From: Dehalococcoidia bacterium
Lineage (GTDB): Bacteria > Chloroflexota > Dehalococcoidia > Dehalococcoidales > Fen-1064
Direction of reading: 5' to 3'
Assembly: GCA_011170375.1 (NCBI GenBank)
Contig: DUEV01000004.1
Span: 222,974-286,973, forward strand
DNA length: 64,000 nucleotides
Part shown: one piece after another, positions 35,459-44,477 of the stretch
How positions within the stretch are numbered: the stretch's first letter is position 1
Layout of the letters: each line of letters starts with the position of its first letter
Notes under the pieces: generated by a model
Seen by the model: the letters and a program-made list of their open reading frames with translations, nothing else
Database searches by the model: none
Told to the model about the DNA's origin: nothing
Program-made: the position numbers and the translations under genes

Positions 35459-35737
35459 TTATCTTCGAAGTTTACCTCGAACCCGACCGAACTCATCTGC
35501 AAGCTCTTCGGCAAAATCCTCGATTTCTTCTAGTGTCGGCTCCGTGCCAGCTTCTTCGTGACGTCTAAAAAACTCCTCCCATCTATTGTTATACTCCTTG
35601 TGGTTACTTAGGTGGTCGTGGGCATCCCACCATGCCCCATATCTGAGGTCATCAATATCGATGCCGATGTCTAATGCGTCGAAAGCGTCTCTATATTGTT
35701 GTGGTAACACGTGATGAGCGTGCTGCCAGCAATTTCC
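35459..35737 (-). pseudogene. AHH/HNH-like toxin-tip fragment
   Basis: The frame opens after a TGA at 35738-35740 with no ATG; a GTG at 35710 could start an 83-residue product. The start reads CWQHAHHVLPQQYRDAF and continues with a YGAWWDAHDHLSNHKEYN stretch and an acidic helix to the stop at 35459. The His-His-Val-x-Pro motif and later His residues resemble AHH/LHH-type nuclease tips of polymorphic toxins. The catalytic set is only partly checkable here. Probably an orphan tip cut off from its Rhs carrier; the immunity-like remnant follows in the correct order. Confidence 0.55.
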
Positions 35738-35838
35738 TCATCTGTTCTTCCTGTCAGACGCTGAAGCTAAAACTGACCTCTTGTTTTGAGAGATAATGAT
35801 GACCGTTCGTTGTATTATTTCGACGAATCTGTCCTAGA

Positions 35839-35915
35839 TGGTGGGCGGTAGAGGATTTGAACCTCTGACCTCTGCGATGTCAACGCAACGCTCTAACCAA
35901 CTGAGCTAACCGCCC
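35839..35915 (-). tRNA. tRNA-Val (anticodon GAC)
   Basis: Full cloverleaf on the minus strand: acceptor GGGCGGT pairing with ACCGCCC, D-arm with AGCTCAGTTGGTTAGAGC, anticodon loop TTGACAT (anticodon GAC), T-arm with GGTTCAAATCC, discriminator A. The CCA end is encoded (35839-35841). The gene borders the Rhs remnants; no repeated tRNA 3' end marking an integration was found nearby. Confidence 0.95.
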
Positions 35916-36030
35916 TTCAACATAATGCTAGCAGACGTTGGACTAGTTAATCAAGTATGTAAAAGAGGAGGCAGTCTCAGAGGGCTACCCCCTCTCATTT
36001 ATCCTCAACTATATCTCGTGGCGGCTTTTC

Positions 36031-36702
36031 CTAAGGAATACGCCAGCTCAACCATCTGTCACCGTCTACCTCCTTACCATAGGCCTTTTTTGGAGTAGCA
36101 CCCCTGGTAATAAGTGCGGCGGCAACAGCCTTGATAACATCACCAATGATGAAAGGCGTCGCTCCCATCCCGAGGAGAGCTGCGAATGAGACCGGCGAGC
36201 CTTCGACGAGGTTAAGCCACAGATGGAGCTGGAGCAAGCCGGGGATATAAATAAGAACGAAGTTGGCAAATAGCATCAGCCCCAGCATACTGAAGAAGCT
36301 TCGCGACCTGACATACCTGTCCGTAAAATGGCCTAAAAAGAGGGCTGCCAAGATAAAACCGACCAGATATCCCCCCGTGGGACCTGCAAGATGGCCTATC
36401 CCACCGGCAGTGAATGCCGACATCCCGGCAGTTGGTGCAAACCAGGGAACACCAGCAACACCCAAGCCGACGTACATCGCCATACTGACACCACCCCACC
36501 ATCTCCCCATAAGCACGCCGGCCAGGAGTACGGCAAAAGTCTGTCCTGTGACGGGAACCGGCCAACCAAACTTCAACTGGGCAATCAGACCGGTCAGCCC
36601 GGCAAAGCCGAGTGCCAGTGCCAGCTTCATCGGTAGACTTAGCTCGTACCTCCACCGAAAGACATCTAATTTAGCCTGGTCAATTCGTGCAGCTACCTGC
36701 AT
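36031..36702 (-). CDS. bioY: BioY biotin transporter substrate-binding component
   Basis: 223 residues, six predicted membrane helices. The family's GQTFAVLLAGVLMG and LAGPTGGYLVGFILAAL segments are clear, as is the C-terminal LGMGATPFIIGDVIKAVAAA stretch. BioY binds biotin in the membrane, alone or with the EcfAT energising unit; no ecfA/ecfT genes are in the window. A basic N-terminal cytoplasmic extension of about 25 residues precedes the first helix. ATG behind GGAGG. No BirA-type operator was recognised. Confidence 0.93.
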   Translation of the reverse strand: MQVAARIDQAKLDVFRWRYELSLPMKLALALGFAGLTGLIAQLKFGWPVPVTGQTFAVLLAGVLMGRWWGGVSMAMYVGLGVAGVPWFAPTAGMSAFTAGGIGHLAGPTGGYLVGFILAALFLGHFTDRYVRSRSFFSMLGLMLFANFVLIYIPGLLQLHLWLNLVEGSPVSFAALLGMGATPFIIGDVIKAVAAALITRGATPKKAYGKEVDGDRWLSWRIP

Positions 36703-36807
36703 ATGTACCTCCTATTTGCGGTTTCCCGACTACTCCCTAAATTTGTAGCCATCGCATACTTTAGCACACGCAGAGGGGACAATCAACGCTATCCGGCCCT
36801 AAAATAC

Positions 36808-37053
36808 CTAGCGGGTCGGTCTTTCCTTACCGATGATGGCAATCTCCAGGTTCTTGCCGCAGTTTGGACAGACGATATTGAGGGTAATCGGCTGGCTCAT
36901 GACACGCTCAGCCACAGCCGTCACCATTGAGTCAATATTATCGAGGCGCGTATCCAGCATGTCGAGATGTTTCTTGAGACGCTCCACATCCTGTGCTATC
37001 TCTTCAGTCACCGCCGGAGCTACATTTTCGTCGGCCAAGACCACACCCTCCAC
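36808..37053 (-). CDS. Small coiled-coil protein with one CPNC knuckle
   Basis: 81 residues from a GTG; a TTG at 37035 placed seven bases after GGAGGG may be the true start. The middle (VERLKKHLDMLDTRLDNIDS) is a heptad-like helix. The end has a single CPNCGK knuckle, which would need a second pair to bind zinc, so dimers sharing one metal are conceivable. Not recognised otherwise. Lies between bioY and a stress-protein gene on the same strand with no evident partner. Confidence 0.6.
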   Translation of the reverse strand: MEGVVLADENVAPAVTEEIAQDVERLKKHLDMLDTRLDNIDSMVTAVAERVMSQPITLNIVCPNCGKNLEIAIIGKERPTR

Positions 37054-37239
37054 TAACTATAGTTCGATTAATTATACAGGACGACCTAACAGATACAATA
37101 GCATACCACACACCAATCCGTTCAATCCACCACTCGCTGGGGCTCTAGTCACTCCTAGATACAAGCCTTCAAGGTCTGGGACGTACTCGCAAGTAAATAA
37201 AGCAGTGGCATGATACTTCATACAGCCGTGATCTTAGGG

Positions 37240-37743
37240 CTATGAACCTTTCGGCCGTCTCCTGCGGCGTCTTTTCTTCGGCACAAGCAGTACCGGCACA
37301 CCGGCTTTACGGGTAACCTCGTCGGCAACGCTCCCCAGTATCGCCCGCTTCAGTCCGCCCTTACCACTGGTCATCATCACAATCAGGTCGACTCTCTTCT
37401 CGGCGGAATAGCGGACAATTGACTTACCCGGCTCTCCCATGGCAATGTGATAGGTCCCCTCTATGCCCTGCTTTTTAATGGCCCTGAGCTTCTGCTGGAG
37501 ATACTTTCTGGCACGCATTATATGGATGCGGTCCTGAATACGTGCCGATTGCACCGCTATCCTGGCGGCAGTGGGGTCTACTCCTATTTCCGAAGCCGTC
37601 GAACTGGGGAGAACAGTGGTCGGTGGCACTGCCCTCACCATAATCAGCTTCGCCTGATACCGCTTGGCGATGTCACTTGCGTAAGGAAGTGCTTGACCAC
37701 TGAACCTCGAACCATCCAAGGGTATTAAAATACGTTTAAACAT
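37240..37743 (-). CDS. Universal stress protein (UspA family)
   Basis: 167 residues. Starts MFKRILIPLDGSRFSGQALP; the ATP-binding C-terminal motif appears as MMTSGKGGLKRAILGSVADE (pattern G-x2-G-x9-G-S). The tail is strongly basic (KKRRRRRRPKGS), unusual for the family and possibly nucleic-acid or membrane binding. Single-domain type. It lies alone, with a second Usp gene at 56.3-56.8 kb. Confidence 0.92.
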   Translation of the reverse strand: MFKRILIPLDGSRFSGQALPYASDIAKRYQAKLIMVRAVPPTTVLPSSTASEIGVDPTAARIAVQSARIQDRIHIMRARKYLQQKLRAIKKQGIEGTYHIAMGEPGKSIVRYSAEKRVDLIVMMTSGKGGLKRAILGSVADEVTRKAGVPVLLVPKKRRRRRRPKGS

Positions 37744-37895
37744 CGTCTATACCCTCCTTCACTAACCTATTACAGTAGGCCTCCCATCTCGCCCCTCTAT
37801 ATCAACTGCATAATGAGGAATTGCTGGTGAACAATGGCGATTCCGATTATATGCGAGAGTGGGCACTATGTCAAAATTTTTTTCACTGCAGAGTA

Positions 37896-37925
37896 TTGAT
37901 TTACCTTGTTTGGATAGCATATACT
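37896..37925 (+). promoter_or_regulatory. Sigma-70-type promoter of the EF-Tu-domain-like gene
   Basis: TTGATT (37896-37901), 18-base spacer, TATACT (37920-37925), then AAGGAGGT seven bases before the ATG at 37951. Start expected near 37932. Confidence 0.6.
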
Positions 37926-37950
37926 GTGAAAACAATAAGGAGGTACGATA

Positions 37951-38202
37951 ATGCCTGAAGAAGCAATTGGAAAAGTGAGTGACTTCTTCGCCAGGCCGGT
38001 AGTAGCCGGTATTGAACTGAGCGCAACTCTGAAGGTAGGCGACCAGATTCACATTCAGGGGCACACCACTGACCTCGAGATTACGGTCGATTCAATGCAA
38101 ATCAACAACGTCAATGTACAGGAAGCCAAAGCCGGGGACTCTGTTGGTATTAAAGTGCCGGACCGGGTGAGGCGAGGAGATACCGTCTACAAGGTCACTT
38201 GA
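37951..38202 (+). CDS. EF-Tu domain-2-like small beta-barrel protein
   Basis: 83 residues: MPEEAIGKVSDFFARPVVAG and then KVGDQIHIQGHTTDLEITVD, QAKAGDSVGIKVPDRVRRGD pattern (here QEAKAGD). This is the domain-2 barrel of translation GTPases without the GTPase. Such orphan barrels are annotated as translation elongation factor-like; their role is not known. It has its own promoter and strong ribosome site, is transcribed opposite to its neighbours, and converges on ribH with only seven bases between stops. Confidence 0.8.
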   Translation: MPEEAIGKVSDFFARPVVAGIELSATLKVGDQIHIQGHTTDLEITVDSMQINNVNVQEAKAGDSVGIKVPDRVRRGDTVYKVT

Positions 38203-38209
38203 TTAAGGC

Positions 38210-38671
38210 CTACTTAATGCTCTTAAGCAGGTTTACCATCTCGATAGCATCTACGGCAGCATCAAAACCCTTATTGCCGGCCTTGGTTCCGGCACGCTCG
38301 ACCGCCTGCTCCAGAGTGTCGGCAGTAATCATACCATAGGCAATTGGTAGTCCTGTCTCAAGGCTTGCCCGGGCAATGCCTTTGGTAACCTCAGCAGCAA
38401 TGTATTCAAAATGAGGCGTTGCCCCGCGAATCACCGCACCAAGGCAGATAACAGCATCATACCGCTTGGTCTGGGCCATTTTCTGGGCTACCAGCGGTAT
38501 CTCGAATGAGCCCGGCACCCAGGCAATATCTATATCTCCCTCCCCCACACCGTGACGAAGTAACGCATCCTGTGCTCCCTCAAGCAGTTTCCTGGTAATA
38601 AACTCATTGAAACGCGAAGCCACCACCCCGAACTTCAACCCTTTTCCCAGTAGCATCCCTTCAAAAAGACT
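38210..38671 (-). CDS. ribH: 6,7-dimethyl-8-ribityllumazine synthase
   Basis: 153 residues from a GTG five bases after AAGGAGG; an upstream ATG at 38713 would add 14 atypical residues. Catalytic features: [11 protein letters not shown] at the start, [30 protein letters not shown] (His in the active site) and the GTKAGNKG end. It joins the ribityl-amino-uracil and the four-carbon phosphate. Last gene of ribD-ribE-ribBA-ribH. Confidence 0.95.
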   Translation of the reverse strand, partial: SLFEGMLLGKGLKFGVVASRFNEFITRKLLEGAQDALLRHGVGEGDIDIAWVPGSFEIPLVAQKMAQTKRYDAVICLGAVIRGATPHFEYIAAEVTKGIARASLETGLPIAYGMITADTLEQAVERAGTKAGNKGFDAAVDAIEMVNLLKSIK

Positions 38672-38760
38672 CACTGTTTCCTCCTTTTTACCGGATTGAC
38701 CGGCCCCTGCCATATCTTCAACCAGAACAGACCGGACAGGGAATGTGTCGGCTTTTAAAT

Positions 38761-39978
38761 CTATTTAGATTCACTTTCTGGCAATCTAAGCAAGTGTCCC
38801 ATCTTCTGCTGCTTCGTTTCAAGGTAATGCAGATTGTAAGGATTCGGCGGGCAGATGATAGGTACTGTTTCTACTATCTTTAGGCCATAGCCTTCAAGAC
38901 CGGCCCGCTTCTTTGGATTGTTGGTCAACAAGCGAATGTTCTTTAGTCCTAAGTCTACCAGTATTTGCATCCCTATTCCGTAGTCACGTCTATCGGGAGG
39001 AAAACCTAAAGCCTCATTAGCCTCCACAGTATCGAGACCATTATCCTGGAGTTCATAAGCTCGTATCTTATTATGGAAGCCAATTCCTCGCCCCTCCTGC
39101 CTCATATAAACAACAACACCACGTCCTTCTTCAGCAATCATCTGCATGGCCATCTGTAGCTGCTCACCGCAATCGCAGCGGAGACTCCCGAAGGTATCCC
39201 CAGTAAGACACTCACTGTGGACCCGCACCAGTACAGGCTCCTCGGTAGTAATATCTCCCATTACCAAGGCAAGGTGCTCATCAGGGTCAACGTCACTCCT
39301 GTAAGCAACCGTGGTAAACTCACCGAAACGAGTCGGCAGGGCTGCCTCGGCTACCCTATGCACCAGTCTCTCGTGACGACGCCGGTAGGCAATCAGATCA
39401 GCCACACTAACTATCTTCAGCCCAAATTTATCGGCAATTACTTCGAGCTGGGGCATACGTGCCATTGTCCCATCTTCATTCATAATTTCGCAGACAACAC
39501 CGGCCGGATAGAAGCCAGCCAGCCGCGCCAGGTCAACAATCGCTTCGGTCTGCCCCGCCCTAACCAGCACACCGCCATCCCGGGCACGCAATGGAAAGGT
39601 ATGCCCCGGCCGGACAAGGTCTTCAGGTTTGGTTTTCAGGTCAACAATAGCCCTCACCGTTTCGGCACGGTCGGCAGCCGAAATACCAGTGCTGGTGCGG
39701 TGCTTGGCCTCCACGGAAACTGTGAAAGCAGTCCCGTATTTGGCCGTGTTATCCTGCACCATCATCGGGATATTAAGTTCGTCGAGCCGTTTTCCAACAA
39801 TAGGCATACAAATAAGACCACGACCATATTTCGCCATGAAGTTTATTGCTTCAGGTGTGACCATTTCTGCTGCCATGGCCAGGTCACCTTCGTTCTCCCG
39901 GTCCTCATCATCAACGATAATGATACACTTACCAGCCTTAATGTCTTCGATAGCCTCAGGAATAGTTGATAGTCCCAT
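38761..39978 (-). CDS. ribBA: Bifunctional DHBP synthase / GTP cyclohydrolase II
   Basis: About 405 residues from the ATG at 39978 behind GGGGGTGAG; ATG 39990 or TTG 39999 would add a few. RibB half: [31 protein letters not shown], and D/E metal ligands. RibA half: [22 protein letters not shown] with the zinc cysteines, and MRQEGRGIG for GTP. It supplies both precursors of riboflavin. Between ribE (about 27 bases upstream) and ribH. Confidence 0.95.
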   Translation of the reverse strand: MGLSTIPEAIEDIKAGKCIIIVDDEDRENEGDLAMAAEMVTPEAINFMAKYGRGLICMPIVGKRLDELNIPMMVQDNTAKYGTAFTVSVEAKHRTSTGISAADRAETVRAIVDLKTKPEDLVRPGHTFPLRARDGGVLVRAGQTEAIVDLARLAGFYPAGVVCEIMNEDGTMARMPQLEVIADKFGLKIVSVADLIAYRRRHERLVHRVAEAALPTRFGEFTTVAYRSDVDPDEHLALVMGDITTEEPVLVRVHSECLTGDTFGSLRCDCGEQLQMAMQMIAEEGRGVVVYMRQEGRGIGFHNKIRAYELQDNGLDTVEANEALGFPPDRRDYGIGMQILVDLGLKNIRLLTNNPKKRAGLEGYGLKIVETVPIICPPNPYNLHYLETKQQKMGHLLRLPESESK

Positions 39979-40005
39979 ACTCACCCCCATATCAAACAAC
40001 GTGGA

Positions 40006-40635
40006 TCAACCAACCAGAAATCCATGTTCCCGCAGGAAATCTTCGGTGATACCAGAAGTTTCTGGCTGCGTAAGAACCTCCACGTATTTAGCAATAATAT
40101 CCGCTTCCAGATTTACTGGGTCACCCACACGACACTCCCCGATTGTCGTGTTATTACGGGTATATTCAACGATTGACACACTGAAAGAAGCCGACCCTCT
40201 GGTTACCACCGTCAGACTAAGCCCGTCGACAGCAATGAAACCCTTCTCTACAACGTAGCGCATCACCTCCGGTGGGGTTTCGAACTCTATCATCAGAGTA
40301 TCATCGTCCCAGCGCATCGAGGCTACTCGCCCCACACCATCAACATGTCCTTGAACCAGATGACCACCGAGACGTCCTCCGAATGCCAGAGCCCGCTCTA
40401 GGTTGACACCATCCCCAACCTTTAGCTGACCAAGATTAGACCGCCTTGCCGTCTCCGGCATTATGCCAACAGAAAACGAAGAAGTATCAAACTGGGTCAC
40501 CGTCAGGCAGGCACCATTGACATTGATACTGTCGCCTACCTGCATGTCCTCAAGCACCCGGGCCGCCCTTACCACGAGCTTCGTCGGCTGGATGTAGTCG
40601 ACCCGGCCTACTTCTTCAGCTATACCAGTAAACAA
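40006..40635 (-). CDS. ribE: Riboflavin synthase alpha chain
   Basis: 209 residues in two similar lumazine-binding barrels (start MFTGIAEEVGRV; second barrel LVQGHVDGVGRV). The first-barrel NVNGACLTV and second-barrel AVDGLSLTVV motifs line the active site. It makes riboflavin from two lumazines. Three bases downstream of ribD on the same strand. Confidence 0.95.
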   Translation of the reverse strand: MFTGIAEEVGRVDYIQPTKLVVRAARVLEDMQVGDSINVNGACLTVTQFDTSSFSVGIMPETARRSNLGQLKVGDGVNLERALAFGGRLGGHLVQGHVDGVGRVASMRWDDDTLMIEFETPPEVMRYVVEKGFIAVDGLSLTVVTRGSASFSVSIVEYTRNNTTIGECRVGDPVNLEADIIAKYVEVLTQPETSGITEDFLREHGFLVG

Positions 40636-40638
40636 CGA

Positions 40639-41730
40639 TCAACCTCCGATATATCCGCTAACCATCACGTCACCATTGCATTCCATGGCGGTAATACGCT
40701 CCAGGTGGACTGAATCAACGATTCTCTCGGCACCCCTGCCCCCGACCGGTGTTTCTGCTTCGCTACCACCAATAATTAACGGGGCAACAAAAGCAATAAC
40801 CTTATCGATAAGCTTATGGTCAAACATGTAGCCAAGAAGCGTGCCTCCGCCCTCAACGAGAACACTGGTAATTTTACGCTGCCCGAGTACCTTGAGCAGT
40901 TGCTCCAGGTCTATCAGCCCTTCATCTGAAGGCAACTCTACCACATCGGCATTTATGCTTTTATAACCTTCGGCAATCTCCGGTTTTACCCCCTCCCCTA
41001 ATACTAAAAACGCCCGACCTGGCTCATTGAATACCTGTGCGGTTACCGGAGTACGTCCGCTGGTATCAACGATAACACGAAGCGGTTGTTTTCGTATCAC
41101 GCCACCACGCTCACCGCATCGACACGTCAACTGGGGGTCATCGGTGAGGACGGTATTCACTCCAACCATAACGGCATCAGTAATATGCCTCAGGGAATGG
41201 ACGTACCTCCTTGACTCCTGATTACTTATCCATTTAGAATCACCGCTCCGCGTGGCTATTTTCCCATCCAGACTCATCGCAAACTTGGCGGTGACGAACG
41301 GCATGCCGGTAGTGGTATATTTTATGTAAGCTTCGTTAATCTCCTTGGCTTCCTCTTCACGTTCACCTACAAACGTGCTGATGCCATGCTGTCGTAATTC
41401 CTCCTCCCCCTTACCTGATACTCGAGGATCTGGGTCAATCATCGCCACATGCACCTCAGCAACACCAGCATCAATTATTGCTCTGGTACATGGTGGTGTA
41501 CGCCCATGATGGCAACATGGCTCCAGAGTAACGTACATCACACTACCCCGGGCGGCATTTCCCGCCTGCTCCAGAGCGACAACTTCAGCGTGTGCGGAGC
41601 CGGGAGGCTGCGTGTAACCCTGGCCTACAATCTCTCCATCCTTGACTACCACTGCACCAACCGCAGGGTTGGGGCTAACCTGTCCCAAGGCTAGTCTCGC
41701 CAAGGAGAGTGCCTGCTCCATATAGTCCAT
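40639..41730 (-). CDS. ribD: Bifunctional deaminase/reductase of riboflavin synthesis
   Basis: 363 residues. Deaminase zinc site: HAEVVALEQAG, PCCHHGRTPPC. The reductase half begins near residue 147 (VTAKFAMSLDGKIATRSG) and ends with LVEGGGTLLGYMFDHKLID. It performs the second and third steps. First gene of the rib operon. No FMN riboswitch was recognised in the 166 bases shared with the divergent lepB. Confidence 0.95.
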   Translation of the reverse strand: MDYMEQALSLARLALGQVSPNPAVGAVVVKDGEIVGQGYTQPPGSAHAEVVALEQAGNAARGSVMYVTLEPCCHHGRTPPCTRAIIDAGVAEVHVAMIDPDPRVSGKGEEELRQHGISTFVGEREEEAKEINEAYIKYTTTGMPFVTAKFAMSLDGKIATRSGDSKWISNQESRRYVHSLRHITDAVMVGVNTVLTDDPQLTCRCGERGGVIRKQPLRVIVDTSGRTPVTAQVFNEPGRAFLVLGEGVKPEIAEGYKSINADVVELPSDEGLIDLEQLLKVLGQRKITSVLVEGGGTLLGYMFDHKLIDKVIAFVAPLIIGGSEAETPVGGRGAERIVDSVHLERITAMECNGDVMVSGYIGG

Positions 41731-41896
41731 CTTGCTGCCATTCTAGCACCACCCCGAGAGCAAGTGCAACAATAAACGAGTGGGCCACAATAGTACCAGA
41801 AAGGGTTAATTGATTGTACCAGACTAGAAGAACCGACATAAAGCGAGTATAATTGAGATTAAAGCAGAGTTTGAGAGAGGGGCTTTCATAATACAC

Positions 41897-42457
41897 ATGA
41901 AAAAACCCATCCGTGACTTCCTAATCATGATTGCAATCGCGGTAGTAGTCTTTTTCGGACTACGACTCACGCTGCAAACGTATGTCGTTTTAGGCCCCAG
42001 CATGGAGCCAAATTTCTACACAAACCAGCGATTGCTTGTAAATAAGGTTGTGTATAACTTCCACGAACCGGAGAGGGGAGATGTCATCATCTTTCACCCG
42101 CCTTATGAAGGCCGCGACAGCTTCATCAAGCGTGTGATTGGCCTGCCCGGTGAGCGTGTCGAAATGACACAGGGAACAGTCTACATTCACCAACCCGATG
42201 GCTCTGTATTGGAACTCGATGAACCTTACATTGAGGACCCGGCCAGACGGTCATATCTCAGCGAAATTATACCCGAAGATGAGTATTTCGTCCTTGGTGA
42301 TAACCGGAACAATACCGATGACTCACGCAACGGCTGGACAGTGCCAGACGAAGATATCATCGGTAAGGCGTGGATATCAATCTGGCCACCGGACATGTGG
42401 GGAATGGCAGCCAATTATCCCTTCCGGGAACAGGTCGCCAGTGCTGCTAGTGATTAA
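41897..42457 (+). CDS. lepB: Signal peptidase I
   Basis: 186 residues, one N-terminal membrane helix (FLIMIAIAVVVFFGLRLTL). Catalytic Ser in GPSMEPNFYTN and Lys in FIKRVIGLPGERV; GDNRNNTDDSRNGW is the conserved box E. It removes signal peptides at the outer membrane face, needed by the lipoprotein-free secretome; the lipoproteins at 57-59 kb would use signal peptidase II instead. Divergent from ribD. A lone TATAAT lies at 41848 without a clear -35. Confidence 0.95.
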   Translation: MKKPIRDFLIMIAIAVVVFFGLRLTLQTYVVLGPSMEPNFYTNQRLLVNKVVYNFHEPERGDVIIFHPPYEGRDSFIKRVIGLPGERVEMTQGTVYIHQPDGSVLELDEPYIEDPARRSYLSEIIPEDEYFVLGDNRNNTDDSRNGWTVPDEDIIGKAWISIWPPDMWGMAANYPFREQVASAASD

Positions 42458-42514
42458 ACTGGTCCAATCTATTCTTCGAACGTACTTGTCCAAGCCTAGA
42501 GTCAAGGGGGTCTG

Positions 42515-43087
42515 ATGACAAACAATATCGAGGAGATGTTTGAAAAGACAGGAGCTGTGTTGAAAGGGCACTTCCTGCTTACCTCCGGGCGGCATTCACC
42601 AGTCTACTGGGAGAAATTCCGTATCCTGCAACACCCCGACCATGTTACCCAACTATGCAGTATGATTGCAGACCACTTTCGTGGGCAGCGTATTGACCTT
42701 GTCGCTGGCCCGACCACTGGAGGTATCATCCTTGCTTTTGAGGTCGCCAGGCAACTCGGCACGCGCGCCATCTATGCCGAGAGAGCAGAAACTGAAGGAA
42801 GGACCTTCCGACGTGGTCAGACCGTCAATCCCGGAGAGCGAGTCCTGGTCGTTGATGATGTTCTCACCGGCGGTGGTTCGATACGAGATGTTATCGATGC
42901 CGTGACCACACTCCGGGGCGAGGTGGTTGGTGTTGGTGTCCTTGTGGAGCGCTCTGAAAAAAGTGTCGATTTCGGGGCTCCCTTATTCAGTTGCCTGCGT
43001 ACTGTTGCCGAGACCTACTTGCCAGAAGAATGTCCCCTGTGCAGGGCTCAGGTACCATTGGAAAAGCCCGGCGGTGGCAAAACATAG
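42515..43087 (+). CDS. pyrE: Orotate phosphoribosyltransferase
   Basis: 190 residues. PRPP loop VLVVDDVLTGGGSIRD and the flexible-loop motif YAERAETEGRTFRRG are present. A C-terminal CPLCRAQVPLEKPGG segment with two cysteines is typical of the longer PyrE group. It makes OMP from orotate. It is separate from the pyr operon at 50-55 kb and follows lepB by 57 bases. Confidence 0.94.
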   Translation: MTNNIEEMFEKTGAVLKGHFLLTSGRHSPVYWEKFRILQHPDHVTQLCSMIADHFRGQRIDLVAGPTTGGIILAFEVARQLGTRAIYAERAETEGRTFRRGQTVNPGERVLVVDDVLTGGGSIRDVIDAVTTLRGEVVGVGVLVERSEKSVDFGAPLFSCLRTVAETYLPEECPLCRAQVPLEKPGGGKT

Positions 43088-43116
43088 TATATGCATGTCG
43101 TTCTCACATAAAAACA

Positions 43117-43144
43117 AACGGCACTCCCTTGTGGGAGTGCCGTT
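43117..43144 (-). terminator. Terminator hairpin after the acyl-CoA dehydrogenase genes
   Basis: Perfect 12-base stem AACGGCACTCCC/GGGAGTGCCGTT with a four-base loop. On the minus strand it is followed by TGTTTTTAT, a good terminator for the dehydrogenase pair; on the plus side, after pyrE, the T run is poor but the hairpin may still act. Confidence 0.75.
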
Positions 43145-43171
43145 CATTAATCTTTCAGAAACCAGTCAGGT

Positions 43172-44431
43172 CTATGTGCCCTTGTCGAACTCGTTCCACC
43201 ATTCGGGAATCCATCTCACCTCGGGGATTTCCTTCCACAAACCAAGTGGTTCCCCTTTGGGCTTCTCCGGACCTGGCCACCCCTCTAGTATGGTTGCAAT
43301 CTTCTCCTTGTGATAGGCTGTATCACCCATATATAGCTGGAGCGTCTTACCGCGGCGCGAGTAGAGAGGAACCACGCCATCAAATACCGTGTAGCCAACA
43401 CCGGCATGAACCTGGTGAGCACACCAGCAGGCATGCTCGTGAGCATCACTGCCCCAGGCCTTGGCAACAGACACCTCGAAGTCGCAGGGTTCGTCCTGAG
43501 CGAGCTTCCAGGCAGCCAGGTAGGTAGACCACCGAGCACCATTGACATCACGAAGCAGGAAGACGCAATGCTCCTGGATATACTGGTTGATGCCGATTGG
43601 CATGTCAAACTGTATTCTGGTCTTGGCGTAGTCCACCGATAGCTCCAGCAACCGCTGACCGGCCCCGAGCATTTGAGCGCAGAGCATTACGGTTGCTACC
43701 TGCATCGCCTTAGACATTGGTGCCCAACCGCCATTTAGTTCACCGACGATGTTCGCTTTAGGCACCTTAACTTTGTTAAAGACAACCTCACACTGCTTGT
43801 CACCAGCAATAGTGATTAGTGGCGTAACACTGACCCCCTGGCTCTTGGCATCTACAAGAAACAGGGTTATCCCATCCGCAGGGTCACCACCTGTTTTAGT
43901 CCGGGTAACCACGAGTATGTCATCCGCAACAACAGCGTCGTGGACAAACAGCTTGGCACCGTCGATAACGTAATTATCACCTTCGGCAGTGGCAGATACA
44001 GTTACACCTTCAGGGTCCCAGGTCTTCTTCATATCCCAGGCAGACTCTGGCTCGGTCAAAGCAAGGGCGATAATCTTGCTTCCATCGGCTATCTTCGGCA
44101 GGATATCGGCTTTCTGCGCATCACTACCCGCTTCTAAAACCACCATTCCTCCAAGAACAACCGTGGAAAGGTGGGGACCGGCGAACATCGCCCGGCCGAA
44201 CTCTTCATAAAGGACCGCCAGGTCGACAACGTTCATGCCAGCGCCACCATACTGCTCAGGATAAACAAGGCCGAGCCAGCCCAAGTCAGCTATCTTCTTC
44301 CACAGCTCAGGTGAATAGCCCTGGTCGCCATCCTCCACTTCTCGGACAAGCTTCTCAGTGCATTCCGTCTCGAGGAAATCACGGGCGGATGTTCTCAACA
44401 TTTCTTGTTCTTCTGTAAAAGTAAACTCCAT
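43172..44431 (-). CDS. Acyl-CoA dehydrogenase (second of a pair)
   Basis: 419 residues, three-domain acyl-CoA dehydrogenase fold: EEQEMLRTSARDFLETEC at the start, FAD/substrate part ALTEPESAWD, and a long C-terminal helical domain. It oxidises acyl-CoA with electrons to ETF. It is co-transcribed with another dehydrogenase (47-base gap). Adjacent unequal pairs of this kind can form alpha2beta2 enzymes on bulky or unusual acyl-CoAs with only one active Glu; the present sequences do not let me assign which subunit is active. Ends at a strong terminator. Confidence 0.88.
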   Translation of the reverse strand: MEFTFTEEQEMLRTSARDFLETECTEKLVREVEDGDQGYSPELWKKIADLGWLGLVYPEQYGGAGMNVVDLAVLYEEFGRAMFAGPHLSTVVLGGMVVLEAGSDAQKADILPKIADGSKIIALALTEPESAWDMKKTWDPEGVTVSATAEGDNYVIDGAKLFVHDAVVADDILVVTRTKTGGDPADGITLFLVDAKSQGVSVTPLITIAGDKQCEVVFNKVKVPKANIVGELNGGWAPMSKAMQVATVMLCAQMLGAGQRLLELSVDYAKTRIQFDMPIGINQYIQEHCVFLLRDVNGARWSTYLAAWKLAQDEPCDFEVSVAKAWGSDAHEHACWCAHQVHAGVGYTVFDGVVPLYSRRGKTLQLYMGDTAYHKEKIATILEGWPGPEKPKGEPLGLWKEIPEVRWIPEWWNEFDKGT

Positions 44432-44477
44432 ATTAATTACTCCTTACAAGTTGATGTCGCCCAACCCTATAGTTGGA

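Noticed and set aside
35839..36030. tRNA-Val as an integration site for the Rhs remnants
   Set aside because: No duplicated tRNA 3' end, integrase gene or att-like repeat was found nearby.
41848..41853. TATAAT in front of lepB as a promoter
   Set aside because: No -35 hexamer at a usable distance; recorded only in the lepB entry.
41731..41896. FMN riboswitch between ribD and lepB
   Set aside because: None of the conserved riboswitch blocks could be found in the 166 bases on the ribD side.
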